Origin: Desulfovibrio sp. JY
GTDB taxonomy: Bacteria > Desulfobacterota > Desulfovibrionia > Desulfovibrionales > Desulfovibrionaceae
Length of the DNA: 64,000 nt
Direction of reading: 5' to 3'
Assembly (NCBI GenBank): GCA_021730285.1
Contig: CP082962.1
Coordinates: forward strand, 3,286,001-3,350,000
This document shows, piece by piece, positions 16,826 through 25,308 of this stretch. The position numbers and the translations under genes were made by a program. Numbering within the stretch: position 1 is the stretch's first letter; each line of letters begins with the position of its first letter. The notes beneath the pieces were generated by a model, which saw nothing but the letters and a program-made list of their open reading frames with translations, did no database searches and was not told the DNA's origin.

Positions 16826-16853
16826 AAAAAAGGCGACGGGTCGCCCCGCCGCC
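16826..16853 (-). terminator. Rho-independent terminator of dsrC
   Basis: On the minus strand GGCGGCGGG pairs with CCCGTCGCC (one G-U wobble), followed by six T. It lies 25 bp after the dsrC stop codon. Confidence 0.85.
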
Positions 16854-16877
16854 TTTCTTCCTCGAGGAACGTGTGGC

Positions 16878-17195
16878 CTAGACGCAGCCGGTGGGCTTGG
16901 GCAGGCCAGCCATTTTGCAGGCTCCTTTACCCGGTCCGGACGGGAACAGCTCATAGATGTGCTTCAGCTTGAACCCGGTCACTTTGGACAGGATGCGGAC
17001 CATGGGGGCGATGCCATTTTTCTTGTAGTAGTCCTGGAGGAATTCGATGACCTTGTTGTGCTCCGGGGTGAGTTCCTTGATGCCCTCGGAGTCCTTCACG
17101 TAGTCAACCCAATCGAGGGTCCAGTCCTCGAACTTCTGCAGGAAGCCGTCTTCGTCGACTTCGAAAGAGTGGCCTTTGTACTCGACAGTTGCCAT
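16878..17195 (-). CDS. dsrC: Dissimilatory sulfite reductase sulfur-carrier protein DsrC
   Basis: 105 aa from ATG 17195 with an ideal AAGGAGG upstream. Hallmarks are EVDEDGFLQKFEDWT, EFLQDYYKKNGIAPMVRIL and the C-terminal arm GPGKGACKMAGLPKPTGCV, with both conserved redox cysteines (10 residues apart, the second penultimate). DsrC accepts sulfur from DsrAB as a trisulfide that is then reduced by DsrMKJOP during sulfate respiration. The strong ribosome-binding site, its own terminator and a 272-bp upstream region fit a highly expressed gene. It is preceded on the same strand by a YcaO gene and a methyltransferase gene. Confidence 0.97.
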   Translation of the reverse strand: MATVEYKGHSFEVDEDGFLQKFEDWTLDWVDYVKDSEGIKELTPEHNKVIEFLQDYYKKNGIAPMVRILSKVTGFKLKHIYELFPSGPGKGACKMAGLPKPTGCV

Positions 17196-17434
17196 GCGCA
17201 TCCTCCTTACAGGTTGATAAAACAAGCGCCCGGGTCGTGAACCGTTGGCCGGGCGGATTCAAATGCCTCCCCGAGTGGCGGGGGGCCTCACCCATGAATC
17301 AGAGCACCCTTGATGCCCGATGGGTCGTGATTGTCAGGGCGCCGTGTGACGATCCGGCTCCCGCGTTACTTTTTAAAAGTAAGCAGCAAAAGAGGTTCTT
17401 GTCAACGATTTTCCCAAAAACAGGGGCTTATTAA

Positions 17435-17450
17435 TTACAAAATTGTGTAA
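17435..17450. promoter_or_regulatory. 16-bp near-perfect palindrome upstream of dsrC
   Basis: TTACA-A-AATT-G-TGTAA is a 16-bp palindrome with one mismatched pair, embedded in CTTATTA...TAATAAG. It lies in an AT-rich patch between the ycaO stop (17468) and the dsrC start. Its symmetry suits a dimeric regulator of the CRP/FNR or Rex type; the binding protein is not identified. Confidence 0.45.
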
Positions 17451-17467
17451 TAAGTCACGATGTTGCA

Positions 17468-19237
17468 TCAATTGTTCGGCAAATCGCGTTCGGAACCGAT
17501 ACGATCGAGCGCTTCCCGGGCGAACGTAATGTCGCCGTCGAGGGCCAACGCCGCGCCCAGATGATGCGCGGCCAGATCCAGCCGGCCCAGCCGTTCCTGG
17601 CACAAACCCAGGTTGGCCAGGTCCATGGCCGAGCCCGCGTCCAGGGCCAGGGCGGCCTCGAAATCCGCCGCCGCCGTCTCGTAGTCCCCGGCCTTGAAGC
17701 GACTGACGCCGCGCAGGTTGTAGTATTCCTTGACCGCCGGAGAGCTCGCGATGGCCCGGTCGAGGTGCGCGGCGAGTTCCGGGCCGAACCGTCCCAGAAG
17801 CGACAGGGCGTGGGCCTGGTAAAAGGCGGCCAGGGCCCGGTCCTCGTCGTCGGGCTGGATTTCCTCGGCTCGGGCGAAGGCGGGCAGCGCCTGTTCGGGG
17901 TCGCCCAGGCGCAGGGCGAAAATGCCTTCGAAAAAGGGGAGAAAAGGCGCGCCGGGGTAGATGTCGGCCAGATTTGCCAGTCCCGGCGCGGCAATGTGCG
18001 GCGGGGCCTGTTCGGCCAGAAGCCGGCCCGTGAAAAGCCCGAGCGACGCGTTCGGCGTGCGCTCGCGAAAGGCGAAGCCGGGCACGATGTTGTAGTTGGC
18101 GGCAAGCTCCAGGACCGGGTGGGTGGTGTCCACGGTCAAAAGCGGATGCCCCAGGGCCGAAAGGTCGGAGGCCAGGACGGCCAGCTCCTCGGCGATGTCG
18201 CCGCGTTCGAGATGCGGCAGGGATTCCAGGGAGGTGTGCGGCCCGGCAAAAAGCCAGCCGGCCTCCTCCAGGGTCACGAACTTGGGCAGGCCCGAGGCTT
18301 CGTAATTGCTGCCCGTCTCGAAGTCGCCGGCAAGCTGGGCCACTTCGGTCAGGGCCCGGATGGCGGCCTTGACCGGCGAGGCGGCGGTGCCGGCGGTGAA
18401 AACGATTTCCGAGGCGTCGGGAAAGGTGGCCGGATCGTAGGCAATGGCGGCCACCGTGGGCACGGGCATGGAAAGGGTGAAGTCCTTGAGCCATACCCGG
18501 ATGCCCTCGCGGGCGAAGGCGGCCAGCAGGTAGGCCAGCACTGCGTCGGTGATCCCGGCCGTATCGATGGTGGGCAGGGTCGGGCGGTCGCGGTCGACGA
18601 CCGCGCACACGTGGCGTTCCACCAGCTCGCAGGCCCCCTGGAGCACGGATTCCTCGAAGCAGTTGCCGGCCGAGGACCCGTTGAACTCGTTGAGCATTTT
18701 GAACCAGTCCAAGGGCAGAAGCACATCGCGGCCGGCGGCGATGTCCCGGGCCGGGGCGAAGCGCCAGGGGTAGAGGTCGAGCACCCGGCGAGCCGTTGCG
18801 TCGTCGATGTCCTCGCCGACGCTGTGGCGAAGAAGCGCCACCGGCGCCAGGGCCTTGCCGAACCGGGCTTCGGCCTCGGACCAGGTCGCCTCGGTGAAGC
18901 GGCTCGGATCGGCCCAGAAGGAGAAGAAGCTGAACCGCTCGGCCAGTTCCATGAGCGCCGAGGCTTCGGCTTGCTCGGGAGAAGCGCCCTTGCCCATCTG
19001 TTTGCGGGTGGGCATGACGGCCCGGGCCGTTTCGCCGCAAAGACTCATGAAGACCGGGATGCCGAGGCGTCCGGTGTCGATGCGCCGGGTTTCGGCCAGA
19101 ACCCCGGTCCCAAGGCGCGAAAAGGCGGCCTTGGCCCGGGCCACGGTTTCGCTGGGGGGGCAGATCTTGTCCTGGTCGCGGACGTAGCCCTTGGGCCTTG
19201 CTGTCAGGCCGGTGCGGGCGAGAAGGCTTTTATCCAT
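17468..19237 (-). CDS. YcaO-domain protein with C-terminal TPR
   Basis: 589 aa from ATG 19237. Residues of about 55-420 form a YcaO domain with the conserved ATP/Mg-binding acids: AEASALMELAERFSFF, ACELVERHVC and RALTEVAQL. The C-terminal 150 residues are TPR-like (DRALAAFYQAHALSLLGR, YYNLRGVSRFKAGDYETAAADFEAAL, MDLANLGLCQERLGRLDLAAHHL). The PxPxP end typical of azoline-forming YcaO enzymes is absent. YcaO enzymes activate peptide-backbone amides with ATP, giving azolines, thioamides or amidines. The TPR could recruit a protein substrate. It lies between a methyltransferase gene (31 bp upstream) and dsrC, all on the minus strand. Confidence 0.88.
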   Translation of the reverse strand: MDKSLLARTGLTARPKGYVRDQDKICPPSETVARAKAAFSRLGTGVLAETRRIDTGRLGIPVFMSLCGETARAVMPTRKQMGKGASPEQAEASALMELAERFSFFSFWADPSRFTEATWSEAEARFGKALAPVALLRHSVGEDIDDATARRVLDLYPWRFAPARDIAAGRDVLLPLDWFKMLNEFNGSSAGNCFEESVLQGACELVERHVCAVVDRDRPTLPTIDTAGITDAVLAYLLAAFAREGIRVWLKDFTLSMPVPTVAAIAYDPATFPDASEIVFTAGTAASPVKAAIRALTEVAQLAGDFETGSNYEASGLPKFVTLEEAGWLFAGPHTSLESLPHLERGDIAEELAVLASDLSALGHPLLTVDTTHPVLELAANYNIVPGFAFRERTPNASLGLFTGRLLAEQAPPHIAAPGLANLADIYPGAPFLPFFEGIFALRLGDPEQALPAFARAEEIQPDDEDRALAAFYQAHALSLLGRFGPELAAHLDRAIASSPAVKEYYNLRGVSRFKAGDYETAAADFEAALALDAGSAMDLANLGLCQERLGRLDLAAHHLGAALALDGDITFAREALDRIGSERDLPNN

Positions 19238-19267
19238 ATGCGTTGCGTCCCGGGAAAATGCGCGGCG

Positions 19268-19999
19268 TCAGATCCGTTTGCGCGGGCGCATGCGGTAGAC
19301 CTGGCACAGCTTGCGTTCGGGCTGGCCGTTTTCGGGATTTTTTTCCTTGTAGCCGATCACGCGTTCGGCCACCTCGAATTCCTTTTCGGCCGGCCCCAGA
19401 AACTTGCTGGCCCGGCGGGTGAAGTCCTTGGCCAGGACCACTTCCGCGTCCTGGGCGCTCCCGATGTGGGCCAGCAGGAACTTGAGCAGCCCCCGGTAGG
19501 TGTTTTCCAGGTAAAGCACTTCCGAGCCGAGGATGACGTCGAAGCGCCGGCCGATACGGTCGGCGGAAAAGTCGACCCGGGCCACGTCCGCCCGGTCAGC
19601 CAGGCCGTTGTGGAGGATGTTGATTTTGGAAAAAAGCAGGGCGTCGGGGTGGATATCGGTAATGAGGGCGTGAAACCCCTTTGCGGCGGCGAAAAGACCG
19701 CAGATGCCGACCCCCGCGCCGAGTTCGATCAGGGTGCGGCCCGGCCCCGGGTCCAGATGGGTGAGGAAATGCCCGAGCAGCATGGAGGCCGGCCAGATTT
19801 TGGCCCAGTACGGGAGTTCGATGGGACCGGCTCCGGCACGCTTCGCCAGTCGGTCGATCAGGGCCTCGAGGTCGGCGAGCTGGAGAATCTGCAAGGTGAC
19901 GCCGCCGATGGTCACGGGTTCGAACCGGACGTCGTAGCGGGCTTTGGCCGCGTCGAGCAATTCGTCAAGGGGTGCGGAAAGGGGGACTTCTTGGCTCAC
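19268..19999 (-). CDS. SAM-dependent protein methyltransferase (METTL20/21, PrmA-like)
   Basis: 243 aa from GTG 19999, with GGGAG 6 nt upstream. Motif I is LIELGAGVGICGLFAAAKG. The post-motif VILGSEVLYLENTYRGLL resembles the D/ExxY signature of lysine methyltransferases of the METTL20/21 type. PELPYWAKIWPAS-like sequence near residue 80 is also characteristic of that group. The substrate is therefore likely a protein. It is the first gene of the methyltransferase-YcaO-(dsrC) series, 31 bp from the YcaO start, so the two are probably one operon. Confidence 0.82.
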   Translation of the reverse strand: MSQEVPLSAPLDELLDAAKARYDVRFEPVTIGGVTLQILQLADLEALIDRLAKRAGAGPIELPYWAKIWPASMLLGHFLTHLDPGPGRTLIELGAGVGICGLFAAAKGFHALITDIHPDALLFSKINILHNGLADRADVARVDFSADRIGRRFDVILGSEVLYLENTYRGLLKFLLAHIGSAQDAEVVLAKDFTRRASKFLGPAEKEFEVAERVIGYKEKNPENGQPERKLCQVYRMRPRKRI

Positions 20000-20055
20000 G
20001 ATGGCTCCCGTTTGGTATGGAAGGCCGCCAATAGCGCAAAAGCCGAAGGCTGGCA

Positions 20056-20085
20056 AAGAAAAAGGGCCGGCTTTGGGGCCGGCCC
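20056..20085 (-). terminator. Terminator of the tRNA-Cys/tRNA-Gly unit
   Basis: On the minus strand GGGCCGGC pairs with GCCGGCCC over a 6-nt loop, followed by TTTTTCTT. It lies 15 bp downstream of tRNA-Gly. Confidence 0.85.
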
Positions 20086-20099
20086 TCGGGATGACGAAG

Positions 20100-20174
<75 letters not shown>

Positions 20175-20187
20175 TCATGATCGGCTG

Positions 20188-20262
<75 letters not shown>

Positions 20263-20280
20263 TCGTTTCAAAGACCCGTA

Positions 20281-20309
20281 TTTCTACTTGCATCCGGCCC
20301 GGTTGTCAA
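20281..20309 (-). promoter_or_regulatory. Sigma-70-type promoter for the tRNA pair
   Basis: TTGACA (20304-20309) and TAGAAA (20281-20286) on the minus strand with a 17-bp spacer. The expected start site is about 10 bp upstream of tRNA-Cys. Confidence 0.75.
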
Positions 20310-20748
20310 ACTTTTTCTCAATCTTTTTTGTCCGGTCCGGAGCGGCGGGGCGGCCGCCGTTGCCGAGGAAGGATTTCTGCCAAATGAGGGCCCCGCCGTC
20401 AACCGAAAATGTTCAATGGGGCATGATTAATTCTTAATATACTAAAAATATTGAACTTAATTGAACAAAGAAAAGGCCGTTTCTTCACGGCCCGGCCCGC
20501 GCTTTCCCTGGAAGATGTCGGTGGGGGCCGGTCCGGCCGGTCTGGCCGGTCCAGGAAAATAGCCCGCGAGGTCGCGGGAAAGGGGGGGGCGGGCCGTGCG
20601 GCCCGCACACCTGGGGCTGGTGGAAAAGGGCAAGGCGGGGAACAGGCGTCGCGTCCGGCCCGCAACGGGACGGAAGAGTCGGGAAGGGACGGCGGGCAGG
20701 GAAGCGGCCGCGACCCGGATGCGGGAACGGGACCGATTGTCCTGGCCA
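20310..20748. other. Non-coding gap between tRNA promoter and hsp20 terminator
   Basis: Apart from an AT-rich patch at about 20420-20470, this stretch is strongly GC-rich and has no convincing gene in any frame. I see no repeats of the families found elsewhere in the window. Confidence 0.5.
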
Positions 20749-20781
20749 CAAAAAACGCCGGGGCCTGGCGGTCCCGGCGTT
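20749..20781 (-). terminator. Rho-independent terminator of hsp20
   Basis: Perfect 9-bp stem AACGCCGGG/CCCGGCGTT read on the minus strand, followed by a T-rich run. It lies 23 bp after the hsp20 stop. Confidence 0.85.
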
Positions 20782-20803
20782 CGGCTGGGGGGACAAAGAA
20801 GGC

Positions 20804-21259
20804 CTAGCCTTCGATAGTGATCTTCTTGGCGGTCTCGGCCGCATCCAGGGGCAACGTGATGGTCAAAACGCCCTTGTCGAAGCGGGCCTTGGCCGCATCT
20901 TCCTTCACCTTGCCCGGCAGGGGCACGCTACGGGAAAACGAGCCATAGGCGCGTTCGATGCGGTGGTAGTCGTCCTTTTTCTCTTCGTCCTCGAACTTCT
21001 TTTCGCCGCGAAGCACAAGCATGTCGTTTTCAATGGTGATTTCCACATCCTTCGGCTCGATGCCGGGCAACTCCGCCTTGACCGTCACCACGCCGTCGGC
21101 TTCGCTGACGTCCACGGCCGGGTAGCCCACGTCCTTGAAGAGATTGGGCAACGCGCCAAAAGGTTCGTTCCAGAAATCCTCCATCAAATCGGCCATGCTC
21201 ATGGGCCGCTTGGTGGCCAGGGATTTTTCCCGAAGACGCGGCAAAAGACTCTTGAACAT
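20804..21259 (-). CDS. Small heat-shock protein, Hsp20/alpha-crystallin family
   Basis: 151 aa from ATG 21259 with GGGAGG upstream. The alpha-crystallin domain spans about 48-140 (YPAVDVSEADGVVTVKAELPG, VEITIENDMLVLRGEKK, RAYGSFSRSVPLP, ARFDKGVLTITLP). It binds unfolding proteins as an ATP-independent chaperone and assembles into oligomers. The C-terminal IxI-like element reads KITIEG. A promoter and an inverted repeat around the ribosome-binding site suggest heat or structural control. Confidence 0.93.
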   Translation of the reverse strand: MFKSLLPRLREKSLATKRPMSMADLMEDFWNEPFGALPNLFKDVGYPAVDVSEADGVVTVKAELPGIEPKDVEITIENDMLVLRGEKKFEDEEKKDDYHRIERAYGSFSRSVPLPGKVKEDAAKARFDKGVLTITLPLDAAETAKKITIEG

Positions 21260-21260
21260 A

Positions 21261-21289
21261 ATCCTACCTCCCATCACTATAGGATAGTG
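21261..21289 (-). promoter_or_regulatory. Overlapping inverted repeats around the hsp20 ribosome-binding site
   Basis: CACTAT/ATAGTG (21275-21280 and 21284-21289) and ATCCTA/TAGGAT (21261-21266 and 21280-21285) overlap and are mutually exclusive. The second encloses the Shine-Dalgarno GGGAGG in its loop and ends 1 nt from the ATG. This is consistent with an RNA switch or thermometer, but the stems are short. Confidence 0.35.
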
Positions 21290-21303
21290 TGATTACATTT
21301 CAA

Positions 21304-21332
21304 AATATTGGCACGCGAATCGGTTTTGTCAA
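21304..21332 (-). promoter_or_regulatory. Putative hsp20 promoter
   Basis: TTGACA (21327-21332) and AATATT (21304-21309) on the minus strand with a 17-bp spacer. It predicts a 5' leader of about 38 nt that contains the two inverted repeats. Confidence 0.55.
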
Positions 21333-21371
21333 GAGAGGACCGCCACGACGGCCGACTGCGCAGCTTGCCCT

Positions 21372-22985
21372 TTATGCGTGCAAATTCAACGCATCGAGGG
21401 CGGCTAGGGCGTCTTTGTGCTCGTACCATTTGTAATGGAACTTGATGTCGTTGCCCATGATGCTGCCCTGGCTGGCCAGATTGAGCTTGCTGCGGATGGA
21501 GGTGCCGGATTCCTGACGATGTACGCAGGTCACCGTGCCGCAGTAAAAGACCTTCCAGCCGGCCAGGCACAGTTGCAGGTCGTGGTCCGTGTCGTCGATC
21601 TGCGAGGGCGAGTAGCGGATGTCGAAGGCCGGAGCGTCGGCAAGGGAGGCCACCCGCAGCAGGTGCTGGCAGCCCATGACCACGCGGGTTTCCCGGATCA
21701 CGTCGTACAGGCCGATGTCGTATTGCTGGTAGGGTGTCGGCAGGCTTACCCGGATGGCGTCCTCGTGGGTCAGGGACACGTGGCGGTAGAGGTATTGCAG
21801 CAGCCGGTACTGCCCGGGGAAGACGACCTTGCAGCCGACGTTGCCGATGCGGGGATCGGACTCGGCCACGGTCAGCATGTGGGCCAGCCAGTCGGGTTGC
21901 AGGTAGACGTCGTCGTCGAGGAAGGCCACGTAGTCGCTTTCCCGGGTCGCCGGCTGGGCCAGCAGCCAGTTGCGGGCCGCCGGTGCGCCGATGTTGACCG
22001 GAAGGGTGATGATCTCCACCTCGTTATCCGGGAAAAGGTCCCTGGCCTTTTGGGCGACGGTCAGGCTGTCGTCGCTGCAACCGTTTAACAGCACCTTGAT
22101 GCGGGCCGGGCCGATGGCGCAGCGCGACAGGCTCTCCAGGGTCTCGCCAAGGGTTTTGGCCTTGTTGAAGCTGTAGAGATAGATGCACACGCGTTTGGTG
22201 TGCACGAGATCGTGGTTGGGCTGGAAGGGCTGGCGCAGAGCGTCCAGGCGCAGGGCGTAGGGGCGTTGCCGCGGGTCGAGGGCAAAGGCCCGCTCGTAAA
22301 GGGCCATGGCCCCGTCGAGGTCCCCGGCCCGGCGCAGCATCTCCGCCGCCCGGCTCAGGGTGAAGGGGTCGTCCGCCTGTCCCTTGACCTGTTCCCACAG
22401 CGGCAGGGCGGCCGCGTCGTTACCGAGCCCGGCGTGGTGGTTGAAGAGCTTTTTTTGCCACAGCGGCGTGAGCACCTTGGGGCAACGGAAGGCGTCGAGA
22501 GCCTCGCACGGGGGCTTTCCTTCAAAATAGTCCAGGTGCAACAACATGTTGGCGTACAGCACGGCCATGGGATGGCGCGAGAGGATATTGACGCAGATGG
22601 AGCGGATTTCCGGCCCCTGATGCTTGAGCGATGCCTTGCGGATCTCGCTGAAAAGCCCGGGCTCGACGTGGGTGCCTTCGAGGACCTTGACCAGACTGCC
22701 CGCGTTGGGGGTGATGCCGGAAGCAACGGCGATGCCCAGGATATTGGTGTCGAAATTGTCGAGCTGCACGGCGGAGCGGATAGCGTGTTCCAGAAGCCCT
22801 CGGGCCTCGTCGGTGAGGTCTTTTTGGGGTTCGGCCAAAAATCTGTTGATGCAGCACACCGACATGGGGATGTCGACCTGGAACGTGTCGAGGAAATTTT
22901 TGTAATAGCGACAGGCCTGTTCCAGGTTCAGGACGGCCAGTTCACCGCCGATGCCGACGAGTTTTTCCGTTGCGCCCTGCGCCAT
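21372..22985 (-). CDS. Glycosyltransferase family 2 with N-terminal helical domain
   Basis: 537 aa from ATG 22985 with GGAGG upstream. Residues 1-260 are helical, with a TPR-like unit (AEMLRRAGDLDGAMALYERAFALDP). From about 270 there is a GT-A domain: VCIYLYSFNKAKTLGETLESL, VLLNGCSDDS and YVAFLDDDVYLQPDW with the metal-binding acids. C-terminal QIDDTDHDLQLCLAGWKVFY resembles the acceptor/base region. The substrate is unknown. No membrane segment is seen, so it is probably cytoplasmic and could glycosylate protein or a surface polymer precursor. Confidence 0.85.
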   Translation of the reverse strand: MAQGATEKLVGIGGELAVLNLEQACRYYKNFLDTFQVDIPMSVCCINRFLAEPQKDLTDEARGLLEHAIRSAVQLDNFDTNILGIAVASGITPNAGSLVKVLEGTHVEPGLFSEIRKASLKHQGPEIRSICVNILSRHPMAVLYANMLLHLDYFEGKPPCEALDAFRCPKVLTPLWQKKLFNHHAGLGNDAAALPLWEQVKGQADDPFTLSRAAEMLRRAGDLDGAMALYERAFALDPRQRPYALRLDALRQPFQPNHDLVHTKRVCIYLYSFNKAKTLGETLESLSRCAIGPARIKVLLNGCSDDSLTVAQKARDLFPDNEVEIITLPVNIGAPAARNWLLAQPATRESDYVAFLDDDVYLQPDWLAHMLTVAESDPRIGNVGCKVVFPGQYRLLQYLYRHVSLTHEDAIRVSLPTPYQQYDIGLYDVIRETRVVMGCQHLLRVASLADAPAFDIRYSPSQIDDTDHDLQLCLAGWKVFYCGTVTCVHRQESGTSIRSKLNLASQGSIMGNDIKFHYKWYEHKDALAALDALNLHA

Positions 22986-23102
22986 GGTGCCTCCAAAGAT
23001 TGCGTTGCAGCGGGTTTACGGCCGGGATTGGGGGGCCCTGGTTGTGGCTTAGGGCGACCGGCCTCGGGGAATAATGCCAATAAAATGCCTGGGACGCCGC
23101 GG

Positions 23103-24212
23103 TTATGGCTGCTGCTTGCCCGTGAGCAGGGAAAGGAGTTTCCAGCCATAATCCGACAGGTCCCCTTCGGTATCGGCCAGGAGCACCACCGCCGCCTGAT
23201 CCTCGGGCGACATGAGCACCAAGGCGAAATAGCCGCCCGAGCGCCCGGCGTGCAGCACGTATTCCTTGCCGCCGAAATTCATCACGTTCCAGAAAAGCCC
23301 GATATAGAGCGTGGGAATCGAATTGACGTGCTTGCGCGGCAGCTGGGCCAGCTTCATGGACGGCAGAAGCGGCGTGGGCGTGATCCCGGTTTCGGCCGCG
23401 GCATAGGCGAGCAGATCGTTGGCCGTGGAGCGAAACGCCCCGGCCCCCTCGAGCCCCGTCACCTGCCAGTTGGGCAGGATATTGCCCGCGGCGTCGTGGC
23501 CGTGGGTCATGCGAGCCGCCTGGTCCTTGGAAAGCGTGATGGTCGTGTCGTGCATGAAAAGCGGATCGCAGAGCCGCGTTTTGACCAGCCGCTCGTAGTC
23601 CGTGTCCCACAAGCGGGCCAGCAGGTAGCCGGTGAGCCCCGCCCCGGTATTGCTGTAATAGAACTCCCGGCCGATGGGCGCGATGAGCTTGGCCGTTTTG
23701 AGGTAGTCCAGCAGCCTGGCCGTCGAATAGCCGGCCAGGGGGTTGTGGGAATCCTTGCTTGGCAGGTTGTCCGGCGCTTCGGGCAGGCCCGAGGTGTGGG
23801 TGGCCAGGTCCAGGAAACTGATCCAGTACAGCGGCGATTCCTTGGTGATGATCCCGGGCGGCAGATAGAGCCGTATGGGGTCGGTTGCGCGCACCCGGCC
23901 TTCCATGATCGCCTGGGCCAGCATTTCGCCGGTGAAGGTCTTGGTGATGGAGCCGATCTCGAAAAGCGTGCGTCCGTCCGGGGGACGGGAAAGGCGGCCT
24001 TCGCCGCCATGGCCGAAGCCATAAACGACCCGGCCGGTCGCATCGAGAAAACCGACAGCCAGCCCGTGGACCTTGCCGGTGCGGGTGAGCGTTCCCACTA
24101 CCCGGGACACGGCCGTTTTCGTCGGCAGGCGGTTGGCGGCGATGGCCCGGCCGGGCAGGATGATCAGGGCCAGGGCAAGGAGGATAAGCACAAGCGGGAA
24201 TGCTGGGCGCAT
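23103..24212 (-). CDS. Exported beta-lactamase-fold serine hydrolase
   Basis: 369 aa with a signal peptide (LVLILLALALIILPGRAIA). The penicillin-binding/class C beta-lactamase fold is shown by SxxK (Ser88-Ile-Thr-Lys91), the YxN motif YSN at about 184, and an HxG element (HAGRSGGY) near 325. Family members include AmpC, D,D-peptidases and esterases. The HAG rather than KTG motif is more often seen in esterase/peptidase members, so beta-lactamase activity should not be assumed. Confidence 0.85.
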   Translation of the reverse strand: MRPAFPLVLILLALALIILPGRAIAANRLPTKTAVSRVVGTLTRTGKVHGLAVGFLDATGRVVYGFGHGGEGRLSRPPDGRTLFEIGSITKTFTGEMLAQAIMEGRVRATDPIRLYLPPGIITKESPLYWISFLDLATHTSGLPEAPDNLPSKDSHNPLAGYSTARLLDYLKTAKLIAPIGREFYYSNTGAGLTGYLLARLWDTDYERLVKTRLCDPLFMHDTTITLSKDQAARMTHGHDAAGNILPNWQVTGLEGAGAFRSTANDLLAYAAAETGITPTPLLPSMKLAQLPRKHVNSIPTLYIGLFWNVMNFGGKEYVLHAGRSGGYFALVLMSPEDQAAVVLLADTEGDLSDYGWKLLSLLTGKQQP

Positions 24213-24227
24213 GATCGGGCCTTTCCC

Positions 24228-25187
24228 CTACGCGTGGTTGCGCAGTTTGAGCTCCACGGGATGCGGATGCAGGTAATACTGGTCTTTGAGATAGGCCACG
24301 TCGTACTTGCGGGTGTAGTGGGCGAGCAGGGTGACGGGCACAATGAGCGGTAAAAGCCCGGTGCGGTACTGGGTGATAAGCTCGTGGAGTTCGGCCTTTT
24401 CATCGGCACTGAGCAGTTTTTTGAAATAGCCCGCGATATGCTCAAGCACGTTGGCGTGTTTGGCCGGGGTGGCGGTCAGGGCCAGGGCCCGCATGAGCAC
24501 GGTCTCGTAGGACACGGGCAAGGCGTCGGCGGGCCAGTTCCTGGCTTCGGCCGTAAGCCGCCCCAACTGGCGGGTCATCTCCGGGCTGTGGGACATGAGC
24601 AGCAGTTTGTGGCGGGCGGTAAAGGCGACCAGCCGGGCGGGCAGGCTCGTCACCCCGTCCCCGGCCAGGGCTTTTCGCCAGCGGCTCAAGGTGAAAATGC
24701 GCTCGATGAAGTTTTCCCGGAGTTTCTCGTCATGCAGGCGTCCTTCGTCCTCGGCCGGGATCAGGGGAAAGCGGTCCATGAAGGCCCGGGCGAAAAGGCC
24801 CACGCCCTTGGGCACGGGGACCCCCTGGTCGTTATACACCTTGACCCGGGCGTAGCCGCTGGACGGGGACTTGGCTTTGAAAATATAGCCGCACAGGTTT
24901 TCCTTGGCCAGTTCTTCCACGCGCCGGGCGGCAAAGGCGCGCATGGCCTCCGTCAGGTCCAGGCCGGTTTTGATGGTGACCAGCCTTGGCGCGGCCGGAT
25001 CGCCGACAAGGCGCATGGGTTCGCGCGGCACGGGCAGGCCGCATTCCACTTCCGGGCAGACGGGCACGAATTCGAAAAAACGGCCCAGCGTCTCGACGAC
25101 GTAGGCGTCGCGCTTGTGGCCTCCGTCGTAGCGCACGGGCTGGCCAAGCAGGCAGGCGCTGACGCCGACGCGGATCGTTTCGGGCAT
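24228..25187 (-). CDS. DUF523-DUF1722 fusion protein (YbgA-like C-terminus)
   Basis: 319 aa. Residues 1-145 form DUF523: VGVSACLLGQPVRYDGGHK, CPEVECGLPVPREPMRL, CGYIFKAKSPSSGYARV. Several conserved cysteines are present and the domain is often annotated as a putative cysteine-rich or metal-binding module. Residues of about 170-319 are DUF1722/YbgA, with FTARHKLLLMSHSP, MRALALTATPAKHANVLEHIAGYFKKLL and YLKDQYYLHPHP. The fusion is known in several bacteria and its activity is unclear. It follows the serine hydrolase on the same strand (16 bp). Confidence 0.88.
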   Translation of the reverse strand: MPETIRVGVSACLLGQPVRYDGGHKRDAYVVETLGRFFEFVPVCPEVECGLPVPREPMRLVGDPAAPRLVTIKTGLDLTEAMRAFAARRVEELAKENLCGYIFKAKSPSSGYARVKVYNDQGVPVPKGVGLFARAFMDRFPLIPAEDEGRLHDEKLRENFIERIFTLSRWRKALAGDGVTSLPARLVAFTARHKLLLMSHSPEMTRQLGRLTAEARNWPADALPVSYETVLMRALALTATPAKHANVLEHIAGYFKKLLSADEKAELHELITQYRTGLLPLIVPVTLLAHYTRKYDVAYLKDQYYLHPHPVELKLRNHA

Positions 25188-25308
25188 GGGATTGGCCTCG
25201 ACGGTGTTTTTCCCGGCTTGATCGGCGCGGGGTTAGCGGCTAAAGGCTCTGACTGACTTGCGGCACATTACGGACTTTGGGCCGCCAAGGGAAGGAGCGT
25301 ACGCGACA

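Noticed and set aside
23103-24212. Annotation as a beta-lactamase resistance gene
   Set aside because: SxxK and YxN are shared with esterases and D,D-peptidases; the third motif is HAG and not KTG, so resistance cannot be claimed.
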